DNA of 64,000 nucleotides from Anagrus nilaparvatae (GCA_022575985.1 JAKSXM010000247.1:1325501-1389500), one strand, 5' to 3'; counted from the first letter of the stretch, positions 1 through 12,061 are shown. Notes: a model not told the origin generated them from the letters alone. Made by a program: numbers and translations.

Positions 1-2124
1 AAATTTTTTGGTCAAATTTACCAAAATAAAGTATATTTCTTTTAATAAAGTTTTCTATGAATTTTGTGAACATAAATTTCTTCAATTTTTATAAAGCTTT
101 AAATTCTTTCATGTGCTTCTTTTAAAAGTTAGCCTTTAATAAATTAATTTGAGCGTTTACGAAATATTAACAGCAACTGAAATTACAGTTATTTATTATT
201 GCCACTATAAATAGTTCAGTATTTTACATATCTATAGGGCAAAAAATACTATTTTCTAACCTGAACATCCTGCCTTCTTTGCACTTTATAAGTAAAACTA
301 CACTGTCAGTCTGCTGCGCTTGAATTTCTTATACATTGTTTTCAATTCAAACAAAATTGCCTGGAAATTGAAGCACAGCAATCTTACAGTTTATAATTTA
401 AATAACGGAAATAAAATATTTTGTCCCTTTTTTTTATTAAAATTTATACTTTTCATCTTCACCGAAAAAATTTTCTACTGTTAAATAATTTATTTAAATT
501 TTCAAACCATCACTTAAAAAATTATTGATTGATAAATATTAACCATAGAAGAAAAATTAAATTTCTCTTAGTCATAATAAAAAAGTTCGAATAAATTGCA
601 GTTAACTATCCTTGGTTTAACCTCTAATTCAAGTACGATTTGGGGCTATAATTTTTTGGCTGTTTTAATAAAATTTTTCAGTTCTTGAAAGTAAAATACA
701 AAAAAATACTTAATTTAAAAATTTAAATTGAAAATTTTATCGACAAGATAAGCTGATTTATTTTAAACAGGTTTTATAAAACAGTTCATAATAAACTTCA
801 AGTGAAAATACATTCTATTAATTAAATTTATCAATATCTTATCCATTTTACAGTATCTACTTATTGACTATTGAGTAATTAAATAATAGAGATAAAAAAA
901 ATTAAATGCTGAGTATTTTCAAAGTTATTTAAAATTTACATTGTATTGTAAAATTTATTAATTAATACTGTGTTTGCTAAAATTTGTAATTCATAATATA
1001 TCATATATTTTTATAGTATGAAAATTTGGAATTTAAAAGACACTGTAAAAACTTATTGCTTGAATTAATTAAAAATTCAAGCAGGTATCTAAGTAGCTTA
1101 TCATCAAAACTTTACCTACCTATGTAAAAAGATTAAGCTTAATTTTAAAAATTAAGCCTTTTTAGGTTAGACCATAAAAAATTAAGTTACCCAAAATAAA
1201 GTATTTTACGTGGGCAACCAAAATAAAAAAGAGATTATATTTTAATTGTAAATATAAACAAAAATGGCCATCGGAAATGGATATAACCTTCAAAGTCGTT
1301 TTTAGCGACCAAAAATACATAAGAATCACTTGCTTGAATTTATACAGCTCCACTTAAAATTTTTGGATGCATTTAACATCGCTGGCGCCTTGACAATAAT
1401 ATATTGACAATATATTAAAATTATATTCTTTCTTTTATTTGAACATATGAAACAAATAATGGATTTTCTAATGATGCGTAAATTTTGCTTGAAAATTCTA
1501 GATATTTAATTTTCAGACAAGTAAAATATGTACCTATTTTTAAGGGGAATTAATCTTCTTCGGATCTAAAAATGCTGTTATTAGTAGATACTTTCGAATT
1601 TATGACACAGTTCCCATTTTTACGTCTCTTATATATGCGTATACTTTGGGGGAACTCTTTCTGGCACTAAAGTTTGTTGCACAATGGACATACATTTACT
1701 AAATTATCAGATTTTCCCATCCTGAAAATTTTCCGCCAGAACAATTACCCTTTTAACAAGGTTTGTCTTCTATAGTATACATACATAAGTGTGTCGGTTA
1801 ATAAAAGTATGCCTAGTAAAAGGGAGCATAATTCGGGATCTTTCAGGTTTTCTGGAAGTTATAAAAGTCATTTGAATCCTTTTTTCAGACAAATTTTAGA
1901 TATTTCTGAAACAATATTTTTATACGATGTTTATAATTTTTCTGAAAAAATGGTAATTTAATAAAATTTTCTAAGTAAATCGACAATTAAGTAAGATTTT
2001 GTTGTTTTTATGTTATTTTTTATTACTAAGGTACATAATCTAACAAAATTTAATGTGCAGTTACAACGCACACTTAATAAACATTACAAATAATGCTTTT
2101 CTAATAAAAAATATTAATTTTCAG
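1..2124. other. AT-rich noncoding stretch upstream of the secreted-protein gene
   Basis: No supported coding region on either strand; the longest open frames are short and of low complexity. The stretch ends in a polypyrimidine-AG (2113-2124, 'attaattttcag') immediately before the exon carrying the ATG at 2132. An upstream noncoding exon may therefore lie here, but I could not place its donor. Confidence 0.5.
2113..2124 (+). promoter_or_regulatory. Candidate 3' splice site just upstream of the start codon
   Basis: T-rich tract ending in 'tttcag' followed by 'aagcagt' and the ATG at 2132. It suggests a spliced 5' UTR whose first exon lies upstream. Confidence 0.4.
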
Positions 2125-2131
2125 AAGCAGT

Positions 2132-3379
2132 ATGTATTTTTTGAAAAAGAAGATGGTATTTTTAATAACAGTAGTTATATTCATCTTACAGTTTATTTAT
2201 TCTGTAAAGTGCGAAATTTACACTGATTACATATTTTATACTGATAATCCAGAATTAAATTTAACATGCGAATATCTAGGAGTAAACTCTGAACTGGATA
2301 AATACAATTGCCATTACGAGATCAAAGAAAATATTTCTTGGGTTGACACAATCAGTAATAATGTTATCAAAATCGAAGAAAATACTCCTCGGGATTGGGC
2401 ATCTCCATTAAATGGGGATGGAAAGTATAGACCTGTTCAGGCAATCTTATTTAACAACTCTACGGTAATGTTAATGGTTTTAAAACATACAGATGATAAA
2501 ACTATAGTTATACTCAGAAACCAAAATGGCAGAAGAGTAAATGTCGCAGAAATTTCAGTAAACGAAACAATGTATGAAAATAATATTTATCCAACAATTT
2601 TAACAAATAATGATTCTACATTTGATATTATTTATGATTACCAATTTGAAAATAAGTGGGGAATATTTTATCAAAAGCGCGATATTAATGGATCTTTAAT
2701 TCATCCAAGACCTGAACTATTGTTAGAAGACGGAAGTTTCAAAAATTGTTGGATAACAAAAAATAACAACAATGAGTATTTAATATTTAATACAAATATA
2801 ATTAGGATTATAAATTCAAAAAAAGAAATTATTCAAACAATAGATATGGGGAATAACGAAAGTTATCTAAGAGACGCCGTTAAATTTAATAATGATTTTA
2901 ATTATACAACAATTTGCTTGCAAAGTTTCAAAAATCTCTTGATAAATTGTTTACAATTTGATGAATCATGGAATTTAAAATACAACGAAACTTGGGATTT
3001 ACAAGAAGAAATAGTGGAATATAAAGTTTATAATTTAGAAAATGGTGGTTATGATCTTTTGGTGAGAACATGTAAAAATATGGACTGTGAGAAGAATTTG
3101 CATAAAGTTAAGATTCTTAGAGATAGTCTTCTTATTAATACAGTACCAAAAGTAGTATTCGAAATTGATTCGAAAAATTGCAACTTACAGGGAATTTACT
3201 TACTAAGGTATGGATTAAAGGGAAAAACTAATTTGGTGTATACTTGCATTGATAATTTGGGTGGAATTAGTGTGCATAGGCAAGAATTTAATGAAAGTTT
3301 AATTGTTGAGTCTCTTTTGATTAAATATTTGAAAATTTATGTGATTTTATTTAATAGTTTTGTAAAATATTTTGTATAA
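2132..3379 (+). CDS. Secreted, N-glycosylated orphan protein (415 aa), single coding exon
   Basis: I do not recognise the family. The protein starts with a lysine-rich n-region and a long hydrophobic core (residues 9-25), a clear signal peptide with likely cleavage around residues 24-27. An alternative start is Met8, which would still leave a signal peptide. The mature part has about ten N-X-S/T sequons spread over its whole length and about ten cysteines, as expected of a protein folded in the ER and exported. No transmembrane anchor is obvious, although the last ~25 residues are rather hydrophobic. Alternating short hydrophobic strands with repeated 'D/N-G' turns suggest an all-beta fold (inference). 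An acceptor-like 'ttttcag' sits 7 bases before the ATG, so a 5' UTR intron is likely. The reading frame is intact over 1.25 kb of very AT-rich DNA, which argues for selection. Salivary, venom or other gland secretion is possible but unproven. Confidence 0.8.
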   Translation: MYFLKKKMVFLITVVIFILQFIYSVKCEIYTDYIFYTDNPELNLTCEYLGVNSELDKYNCHYEIKENISWVDTISNNVIKIEENTPRDWASPLNGDGKYRPVQAILFNNSTVMLMVLKHTDDKTIVILRNQNGRRVNVAEISVNETMYENNIYPTILTNNDSTFDIIYDYQFENKWGIFYQKRDINGSLIHPRPELLLEDGSFKNCWITKNNNNEYLIFNTNIIRIINSKKEIIQTIDMGNNESYLRDAVKFNNDFNYTTICLQSFKNLLINCLQFDESWNLKYNETWDLQEEIVEYKVYNLENGGYDLLVRTCKNMDCEKNLHKVKILRDSLLINTVPKVVFEIDSKNCNLQGIYLLRYGLKGKTNLVYTCIDNLGGISVHRQEFNESLIVESLLIKYLKIYVILFNSFVKYFV

Positions 3380-3786
3380 AAAAATAATTTTATAACTTAC
3401 AATTAGTAGGTATAGAAAATATGTAATATAAAAATTAAATTTTAAGTGCATTAAAGTGCAAGTATAATAGAGTATACGTATTAGTATGCTATTATAAAAC
3501 CACTAAAAATATTCAAAAAATATTTCAATTTTAATTTTTTTTTTAAATTATACCTAATTTTTATTTTTTTTATTGATGATAAACTATAAAACAGACAGTT
3601 TACATTTTTTGCTATTACTATCACAAATATAAAAATAAGTCAAATAATATAATGTCATAGGCCAATTTTTTTACAAAAAAGGATTATAGTCTGCAACTCT
3701 TCATAGAATATCATTTTATTTTACAAATCAAGTTCAATACAATATTTGAATTTTTTCGCATTACAAATTAATGATTTTAAGCAAAC
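3380..3786. other. 3' flank of the secreted-protein gene
   Basis: AT-rich; no open frame of note and no clear canonical AATAAA close to the stop codon. It presumably contains the 3' UTR. Confidence 0.4.
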
Positions 3787-3987
3787 ATAGTATATTTACG
3801 GCTCGTGTCCAGAAAAGTAAAGAATGGCCCTAATGGTAAGCGAATTAGGTTAACTGCGATTTGGGAAATTTTTTATTTATGGACAAGGGCCGTATAAAAT
3901 GTTTCTGTGGAGTAGCGACAAATTTCGATTTCCTTGGCCGCGCAGCGACCAGGAAATCGTACTTTCATGGCTACTATACAGAAAAAT
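3787..3987 (+). repeat. Interspersed hairpin repeat, copy A
   Basis: A ~200-bp unit starting 'atagtatatttacgg' and containing 'gtccagaaaagtaaagaatg'. It recurs at 30311 and 42314, and degraded in reverse at ~11735. Bases 3807-3884 form an imperfect hairpin: GTCCAgaaaAGTAAAGAATG opposes a segment ending in 'tttatttatggac'. The 3' half shares 'aaatcgtactttc' and 'tacagaaaa' with copy C. It has no coding capacity, so it is a non-autonomous mobile repeat. Confidence 0.8.
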
Positions 3988-4161
3988 AAATTTAGCTGTA
4001 AATTAAATTTAAAATGTGTTTCAAATTTAATGCCCAAAAATCAGTGACTGCGTAAATTTCCACTTGTGTACTGAAAGTTTGGTACTCAATTTTATTAAAA
4101 AATCTTTTTTTAATTTACAATGATACTTGCAACTTTTGTCGAACTGAAGGGTCACATTATA

Positions 4162-5643
4162 CTCCAGTAAAAATACGGTTTTGGTGGTATAATCACCTAC
4201 CACTACCAGATTTGGTCTATTAAATGTTTTTTGGGTCGCTGATCACGAATTTCGGGGTCATTTCTATGAGAAATGGGTGGAACACCCTTAAATTTACAAA
4301 AACTACCCCTAAAAAGGGGTATTTTTGATGTATTTGAATTTTGGGCGGTCAGATTTGGTCCATATAGGTTTTTTGGGTCGCTGATCAAGAATTTCGAGGA
4401 CTTTTCTATGAAAAGTTAATATTTCACCCCTTCATTAGCAAAATATACCCCTAAAAAGGGGGTGTTTTTGCTATTTTGGCAGTTTAAGCGTTCAGAAACG
4501 GTTTTAATAGGTTTTTTGGGTCGCTGAACAAGAATATTGTGGAATTTTTTGTTAAAAATTAATTTCTCACCCTTAAATTAACAGAAACTACCCCTGAAAG
4601 GGTTGTTTATGCTATTTTGCATTTTCAGTCTTAAGATTCGGTTCATATAGGTTTTTTGGGTCGCTGATCACGAATTTTGGGGAAATTTTTATTAAAAATT
4701 AATTTTTCACCCTTAAATTTGCAAAACTACCCCTAAAAAGTTGTTTTTGCTACTTTCGCTCTTTCAGCCTTCAAAAACAGTTTTAATAGGTTTTTTGGGT
4801 CGCTGAACAAGAATATTGTGGAATTTTTTGTTAAAAATTAATTTCTCACCCTTAAATTAACAGAAACTACCCCTAAAGGGGGTGTTTTTGCTATTTTTGA
4901 ATTGTCAGTGTTAAGATTTGGTTCATATAGGTTTTTTGGGTCGCTGATTACGAATTTTGGAGAAATTTTTATTAAAAATTAATTTTTCACCCTTAAATTT
5001 GCAAAACCACCCCTAAAAAGTTGTTTTTGCTAATCCTGCTCTTAGAGCGTTCAGATTAGGTTCAAATGGGTTTTTTGGGTCGCTGAACAAGAATTTTGGG
5101 GAAATTTTTTATTAAAACTTAATTTTTCACCCTTAAATTCACAAAACTGCCCCTAAAAAGTTGTTTTTGTTACTGTCTTTACTACAGTAGCAAAAACAAC
5201 TTTTTAGGGGTAGTTTTGCAAATTTAAGGGTGAAAAATTAATTTTTAATAAAAATTTCCCCAGAATTCGAGATCAGCGACCCAAAAAACCTATATGAACC
5301 GAATCTTAACACTGACAATGCAAAATAGCAAAAACACCCCCTTTTCAGGGGTATATTTTTCTAATTAAGGGGTGAAATATTAACTTTTCATAAAAAAAGT
5401 CTTCAAAATTCTTGATCAGCGACCCAAAAAACCTATATGAACCAAATCTGACCGTCCAAAATTCAAATACATCAAAATACCCCTTTTTAGGGGTAGTTTT
5501 TGCAAATTCAAGGGTGTTCCACCCATTTCTCATAGAAATGACCCCGAAATTCGTGATCAGCGACCCAAAATCCTATAGTAGACCAAATCTGGTAGTGGTA
5601 GGTGATTATACCGACCCCCCCCCCCCCCGTATTTTTACTGGAG
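4162..5643. mobile_element. TA-flanked foldback DNA element, 1.48 kb
   Basis: Terminal inverted repeats begin CTCCAGTAAAAATAC and end GTATTTTTACTGGAG, flanked by TA on both sides (4160-4161, 5644-5645), as in Tc1/mariner-type insertions. The two halves are inverted around ~5175, so the element folds into one long hairpin. Inside are diverged ~140-bp units, each with 'ttttttgggtcgctga' and 'ctacccctaaaaag'. Adjacent pairs repeat at ~280 bp (for example 4501 and 4780). A poly-C tract lies next to the right end (5615-5629). It encodes nothing credible. A second member lies at 26827-27825. Confidence 0.85.
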
Positions 5644-5645
5644 TA

Positions 5646-8240
5646 TTAAAGCGGTATTTAAATAATCCAATAAATCTAAAAATAATTAGTAAACTATATG
5701 CTAGATTTCTGAAGTATGAACCTAAAAGGTGAAGCTAGAAATATTTTGTCAAAATTAAATCTAGAAATTTTTATTCATTTTTATCACTAAATACTTATTT
5801 TTAATTTATAAACTGAAATATATTATAGCCTAATTGAAAATTTTTCTCACATTAGAATTGTGATAAATTTTCTAAATAAATTATGAGTATAATAACTCAA
5901 AAAAGGGAGAAAAAAAATGTTTGGTCGAATAAACTTAAGCATTTATAAATCTGATCACTTGGCAAGAATGACAAATTACAATCTTGGCGCATAAAAATCC
6001 TCGCGCGCGGAACCGACAGCATGAGAAATCGTAGTATTGTTTGTACTACGATATTATATATAACTGGACAATGCTTCCGTATGGGTAAAACTACTAGCAG
6101 AATATATTTATGAAATTTATGTAAAAGAAACTTATTCTATTTTTATTTAACTATAATACATGTACATATGAATTTAACGCAATGTTATAAAATAAGCAAA
6201 AATTTGCAAGGGTGGCCGTTTGCTGTGTTACACATTTATATATATTTATATATAAGAAGAAGCACGTATATCTGTTACATATATAAAATAAAATGAAAAA
6301 AAATAAATATGTATTATAATAGAGGAAGACGTGGACAACGCGCACGTATAAAAGAAAAACTGAAGAAAAAAGCGAGTTACATTTTATATTCTTTATATAT
6401 ACCGCAGCGGTTTTATCTTATTCTCCGCATTTTTATAGCTCTGCCTTAGTTTTGCACTGTCTAAGGAATATATATGTTTTATTTATATTTCATATTTTTT
6501 ACAAGTACGTATATAGTTTAGATAGAGAAAATTCGAAAGAGGTCAAAATTGAACTTTTGAATTGAGTTTTTATCTTTTGTATTATAAAAGAGATGATAAT
6601 TTTACATTTTATTGTATAAAAACCATGTAAATAACATTCCTTATTATTTGAATTAAAGTTTATTCAAAATCGATGGATGTAAAGTTTTTAGTCGTGATTC
6701 CAAATTAATATTTGTATTTTAGCTATTTATATTTTGTTTAACAAATTTGGTCTCAGTTAAAATAACTGCAGTGAATGTGCATGTATCCCTTGCCAATTTA
6801 AAGCTAAGGGATGAATTTTGTAAATGAATTGTGATGCGTTTATTTGAATATAAAATCGTACATTATAATAGCGACAACGCTTACAACTTGATACTAAAAG
6901 AGCCGAAAAGGAATTATGTTAAAATTAGATTTTTTAATCATTTTATAGGCTCTGTTTCTTTTAGATTTTTGTTGAGCTTAAAGAAGGAGAAATTACATTT
7001 GTATTGGTATAAGATCATGATTATTTTTAAATCTAAGTATTCTCACAGGAGATTTAATGTTAAATATAAATTTTCTGTTGTACCTGTTAGTTCTCAATTA
7101 GAAACATAGAAACGGATGAAACACATGCCTAACGTGACTACTGGTTTTTGTAATCAGTGGCGTATAATCTGTTTATTTTATACTAATTGATAGTACTTTT
7201 AAGTGTTTGAATTATGTAGTGACAATTATTAATTACTACAAAATATTTTGAGATACTAGAAACTTTATAGATGGCTTAGAAATATCAATCCTGAGAATGT
7301 TTTTACAAATATAAATGAAAACATATTAAATAATTTTAAAAAGTAATAAATTGTCGTTATAATAAAATTAAAAATAAAACATGTGATTGTACGTCTACAT
7401 CATTACTACTTCCAACAGAATTTTCAACTTCATTAATCATGTAACATAAACCTGCTTAAACGTATTGATCCCATACTGATAACTAAACGATATAAACCAA
7501 AATGAAATTTAAAATAAGCATAATATCGAAAATAACTTGCAGCGAACTTGTCCAATTCAATTTTTTTGTTTTTGAAAATGTGCCCAAATTAAAATATTCT
7601 TTGCTCATAATATATTTCGACATATTATCTCGTAGAAAAAAGTTTATATTACCTTATGGTTGTAAAAAAAAATAGATTCGATAATTCTCGCAACTTCCCC
7701 TTCTGTTCGTAGAATTTTAACATCAATAATTTTTTCCATTTAACCATTTCCTATGGTTGAAAGTAATTTTTGAGCTTTGTTCAGATTGTAAACAAATTAA
7801 AATAGAAGATTTACCTAGATTTTTAAATTTAAAAATATTATTAATTCGAAAAACAGCTGCTTTTTCAACTATTTTTAATCTAGAACCATAAACATTGGCA
7901 TGATGTCATATTTTAACAGACTAATTAGTATTTAAATCTACCCAAATCAGATTTTTCAAAATCCCAGATATTCAGCTTACCTTTAAGTCATTGTCACTAA
8001 GAATTTCTTAAAATAAAGTTTCTTATAAAAAGTCTTATGTACAATTGACTATATATATATATATATATATGAATAAAAAAAGAGTTTATAGGCCATTAAA
8101 AAAAATTTTTTTAGGAAAAATTTTACATATAAAATAGGTTTTGTCTAAATTTACATAAAAATAGGTGCATTTCTATGAGAAAGTACTTTTTATGAGCACC
8201 AAAAATGAAGAAAAAAAAAACGCTGCCAAGTGATTGGCAC
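5646..8240. other. Noncoding stretch between mobile elements
   Basis: AT-rich with no supported gene. A short frame at 6831-7109 (92 codons) has no recognisable domain. A small perfect hairpin (TCGTAGTA/TACTACGA) lies near 6030-6052, and a slightly GC-richer 'ctcgcgcgcgg' near 6000. A (TA)n run is at 8051-8070. Confidence 0.5.
8051..8070. repeat. (TA)n microsatellite
   Basis: About ten uninterrupted TA dinucleotides following 'gac'. Confidence 0.9.
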
Positions 8241-8399
8241 TATGGTTCCTCATTAACAATAGCAAAATATTTATAATGGTCTATTTTATCTAATAAAAAT
8301 TATAATTTGAGATATCAGTATTTCATAAAAAAAAGTTAAATACCGTATTTTAAAAGAAAAAAAATGTTGCTGTGATTTAATGTTTTTTATTTAACAAAT

Positions 8400-10774
8400 T
8401 TTTAGAAAAAAATTTTCAATAACCTAGGTATTACACTTAAAAAAAAAAACAATATTACAGATTTTTTAATTTTTTTGTTTTATTAATATTAAGAAAAAAA
8501 TTTTGTAAAAATTCGGTATCAGATCCAAAAAATTACTATGAATAAGCTTTCTAAAACTAGTACTCTCATAGAAATTAATTAGGTACTACGTCCGAACAAA
8601 AAAAAAATTTGGTATTCTTTGTATTTTTTTGTGAAAAAAATTTTGGGAAAAAAATTTTCAAAAAATTAATTATCAGATTTGAGATATCGAGTAAAAATCG
8701 TACTTTCAAATATAAGTACTTTCATGGAAATAAATTAGGTATTACATTAAAAAAAAAAAATTAAAAAAAAAAAAAAAATAGTTTGAAATTTTTTGATGAA
8801 AAAATTTTTGAAAAAAAAATTAGGTCTTAATTCCATAATGGTTGTGAAATATCACCGGTTACAATATTTTCAGATATTCGTACTTTCATAGAAAAAAATT
8901 AAGTATTACGTCCTAAAATAAAAAAAATTTTGGCATTTTTTGTATTTTTTGGCAACAAAAATTTTAAGAAAAAAATTTTGAAAAAATTAGGTATCAGGTC
9001 CAAAAAATTTATATAAACAAGGTTCTTAAAACTAGTACTTTCGTGAAAATAAATTAGGTACTACGTCCAAAAAGAAAAAAAAAATTTATATTTTTTGTAT
9101 TTTTTTGTGAAAAAAATTTTAGGAAAAAAATTTTTAGAAAATTAAGTATCCGATTCGAGATATCGAGTAAAAACCATACTTTCAAATATAAGTACTTTCG
9201 TGGAAATAAATGAGGTATTACATCCAAATTAAAAAAAAAAAGAAAATAGTTTAAGATTTTTTGATGAAAAAATTTTTGAAAAAAAAATTAGGTTTTAGTT
9301 CCATAATGGTTGTGAAATATCACCGGTTGCAATATTTTCAGATATTCGTACTTTCATAGAAAAAAATTAAGTATTACGTCCTAAAATAAAAAAAATTTTG
9401 GCATTTTTTGTATTTTTTGGCAACAAAAATTTTAAGAAAAAAATTTTGAAAAAATTAGGTATCAGGTCCAAAAAATTTCTATAAACAAGGTTCTTAAAAC
9501 TAGTACTTCCGTGAAAATAAATTAGGTACTACGTCCAAAAAGAAGAAAAAAAATTTGTATTTTTTGTATTTTTTTGTGAAAAAAATTTTAGGAAAAAAAT
9601 TTTTAGAAAATTAAGTATCCGATTCGAGATATCGAGTAAAAACCATACTTTCAAATATAAGTACTTTCGTGGAAATAAATGAGGTATTACATCCAAATTA
9701 AAAAAAAAAAGAAAATAGTTTAAGATTTTTTGATGAAAAAATTTTTGAAAAAAAAATTAGGTTTTAGTTCCATAATGGTTGTGAAATATCACCGGTTGCA
9801 ATATTTTCAGATATTCGTACTTTCATAGAAAAAAATTAAGTATTACGTCCTAAAATAAAAAAAATTTTGGCATTTTTTGTATTTTTTGGCAACAAAAATT
9901 TTAAGAAAAAAATTTTGAAAAAATTAGGTATCAGGTCCAAAAAATTTCTATAAACAAGGTTCTTAAAACTAGTACTTCCGTGAAAATAAATTAGGTACTA
10001 CGTCCAAAAAGAAGAAAAAAAATTTGTATTTTTTGTATTTTTTTGTGAAAAAAATTTTAGGAAAAAAATTTTTAGAAAATTAAGTATCCGATTCGAGATA
10101 TCGAGTAAAAACCATACTTTCAAATATAAATACTTTCGTGGAAATAAATGAGGTATTACATCCAAATTAAAAAAAAAAAGAAAATAGTTTAAGATTTTTT
10201 GATGAAAAAATTTTTGAAAAAAAAATTAGGTCTTAGTTCCATAATGGTTGTGAAATATCACCGGTTGCAATATTTTCAGATATTCGTACTTTCATAGAAA
10301 AAAATTAAGTATTACGTCCTAAAATAAAAAAAATTTTGGCATTTTTTGTATTTTTTGGCAACAAAAATTTTAAGAAAAAAATTTTGAAAAAATTAGGTAT
10401 CAGGTCCAAAAAATTACTATAAACAAGGTTCTTAAAACTAGTACTTCCGTGAAAATAAATTAGGTACTACGTCCAAAAAGAAGAAAAAAAATTTGTATTT
10501 TTTGTATTTTTTGGTGAAAAAAATTTTGAGAAAATTATATTTCGATTTAAATTTATAACGATTTTTATATTATATAATTTTTCAAAAAATTAGTTATCAG
10601 ATTCGAGATATCGAGTAAAAATCGTACTTTCAAATATAAGTACTTTCATGGAAATAAATGAGGTATTACATCCAAATTAAAAAAAAAAAAAAGTAGTTTG
10701 AGATTTTTTGATGAAAAAATTTTTGAAAAAAAAATTAGGTCTTAATTCCATAATGGTTGTGAAATTTCACCGGT

Positions 10775-10780
<6 letters not shown>
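8400..10780 (+). repeat. Tandem array of a 469-bp unit, about five copies
   Basis: The landmark 'tactttcatag...attacgtcc' recurs at 8881, 9349, 9818 and 10287, a spacing of 468-469 bp, with an older diverged copy starting near 8413. Each unit contains two related half-units ('attacgtccta' and 'actacgtccaaa') and is very A-rich. The copies from 9349 to 10286 are almost identical, while the leftmost copy differs by many changes, so the array was homogenised or expanded recently towards its right side. It ends beside a (CA)n run. A related single copy lies in reverse at ~62546-62955. Confidence 0.92.

Positions 10781-10782
<2 letters not shown>

Positions 10783-10828
<46 letters not shown>
10783..10828. 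repeat. (CA)n microsatellite
   Basis: About 22 CA repeats. In translation they give His-Thr runs, so the open frames here are not genes. Confidence 0.97.
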
Positions 10829-10832
<4 letters not shown>

Positions 10833-10950
10833 GACTTTTTTTAAAAAACGGTTTTTTAGCTTCCTGAGGTCCCAAAACGTGCTTATATGCCAAAAAATCA
10901 AAAATCAAAATTTCATCTATCACAAAGGTTCCTCTATGAGGAACCAAAAT
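10829..10950. repeat. Tail of the 469-bp repeat element with a GGTTCC palindrome
   Basis: Contains 'agcttcctgaggtcccaaaa' and ends at the palindrome GGTTCCTCtatGAGGAACC (10927-10945). 'ggttcctcat' also occurs left of the array at 8244. The whole block 8244-10945 may be one element whose centre was amplified. The reverse copy near 62.6 kb shares both the 'aggaagct' part and the CA-rich part. Confidence 0.55.
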
Positions 10951-11734
10951 TTGTGAGGCCGCGTCTGCCACCACGATTTTCTGGTAGTTTGAACCCTATA
11001 GAATGCAAAATAAAGCCTGAACATGAAATCGGCGATGGATACCAAAAAGATTTTGCCACTTTTATGTCAAAAACCGTGTTTTTCGTATCTGAGCTACCCT
11101 AAATTTTCAAAATAACTTTTTAGTAAAATTTTTAAAAAATAGGTATAAAATATGATTGCCAGGGAAAATCCACTCCAGAAGAAAAAAAAACTTTTCTTTT
11201 TCCGATGAAATTTAGCCAAGTTATCGTCAATTTAAGATTTTACTCAAATTTGTCTTAGAAAAAATTGAAGTTCTATATTGAAAAATGCCTGTTTCTGAAC
11301 CTTAAACACGCATTACTCACTTTATTTTCATCGTAAAACAATAATTTTTTTTTTAATCGACGTATTTTTCCCTTGCAATTCATTTCTTTATGAAAGAAAT
11401 CATTTTTATGTACCAAATTTCCATTTTCTAGGTCAAAAGCCTTTGAAAACTGTAAGTAGCAAAATTTATTTAACACAGTTTTTGACCTAAAAATTGAAAT
11501 TTTGTCAATAAAAATGATTTCTTTTTTGAAGAATTGAATACTCAGGGAAAAATTAATTGATTTAAAAAAAAAAATTTATTATTTTACTATAAAAATCCAG
11601 CGAATACTGCATATTATAGCTGAAATTTGTCTTAAAAATGATTGAAATTCTATTGAAATATGACTGTTTCCGAACTTATAATATGCATTACTGAACTTAT
11701 AATCGCAGTATCCTCGACCTCGCCTTCGCCTCGT
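10946..11734. other. AT-rich stretch, no gene seen
   Basis: Short open frames only. 'Cttaaacacgcattactc' near 11302 and 'cttataatatgcattactg' near 11675, each beside 'gaaatatgactgtttc'-like text, suggest a diverged direct repeat about 370 bp apart. Confidence 0.4.
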
Positions 11735-11798
11735 TAGGTAGTTTACGTGTGATTTGAACCATTCTTTATTTTTCTGGGAATGGGTCGTAATATACTAT
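11735..11798 (-). repeat. Interspersed hairpin repeat, degraded copy D
   Basis: Read on the minus strand it starts 'atagtatattacg' and continues 'cccagaaaaataaagaatgg', matching the 5' half of copies A-C with several changes. Its 5' edge abuts the target duplication of the small element at 11805. Confidence 0.65.
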
Positions 11799-11804
11799 TT
11801 TCGT

Positions 11805-12061
11805 CGAGGGGCTATCGTCTTGGAAATCACAAATTTGATTTAAAAAAATTTTTTTTGATTTTTTTCTGATTTCGGCTTGTTTGTACCTCAATCATGAATC
11901 TTTAATAGTTGAAATAGATTTTTCGCGATTTTTTGCGTTTCATTTTTTACCCTAGACCTCAAAAATCTATTTTTTACTATTCAATATAATATTTAGCGGT
12001 TTTTACTAAAAAAAATCACGAAAAATCACAAATTCGTGATTTCCAAGACGATAGCCCCTCG
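11805..12061. mobile_element. 257-bp non-autonomous element with 8-bp target duplication
   Basis: Terminal inverted repeats begin CGAGGGGCTATCGTCTTGG and are over 30 bp long. The flanks carry the same 8-mer ATTTTCGT at 11797-11804 and 12062-12069. An 8-bp duplication fits hAT-, P- or Merlin-type transposases; the superfamily cannot be set from the ends alone. It is noncoding, with internal T-rich sequence. Confidence 0.88.

Noticed and set aside
4203..5732. Open frames of 60-106 codons on both strands
   Set aside because: They lie in the palindromic foldback element, and translations on opposite strands mirror each other through the repeats.
6831..7109. A 92-codon frame
   Set aside because: No domain, signal or gene context; composition is consistent with chance in AT-rich DNA.
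8400..10780. Regular repeats as a possible CRISPR array
   Set aside because: The unit is 469 bp with no spacer structure, in a eukaryotic context.
10708..11102. Three overlapping open frames around the CA run
   Set aside because: They are created by the (CA)n repeat (His-Thr or Val-Cys runs) and the array tail.
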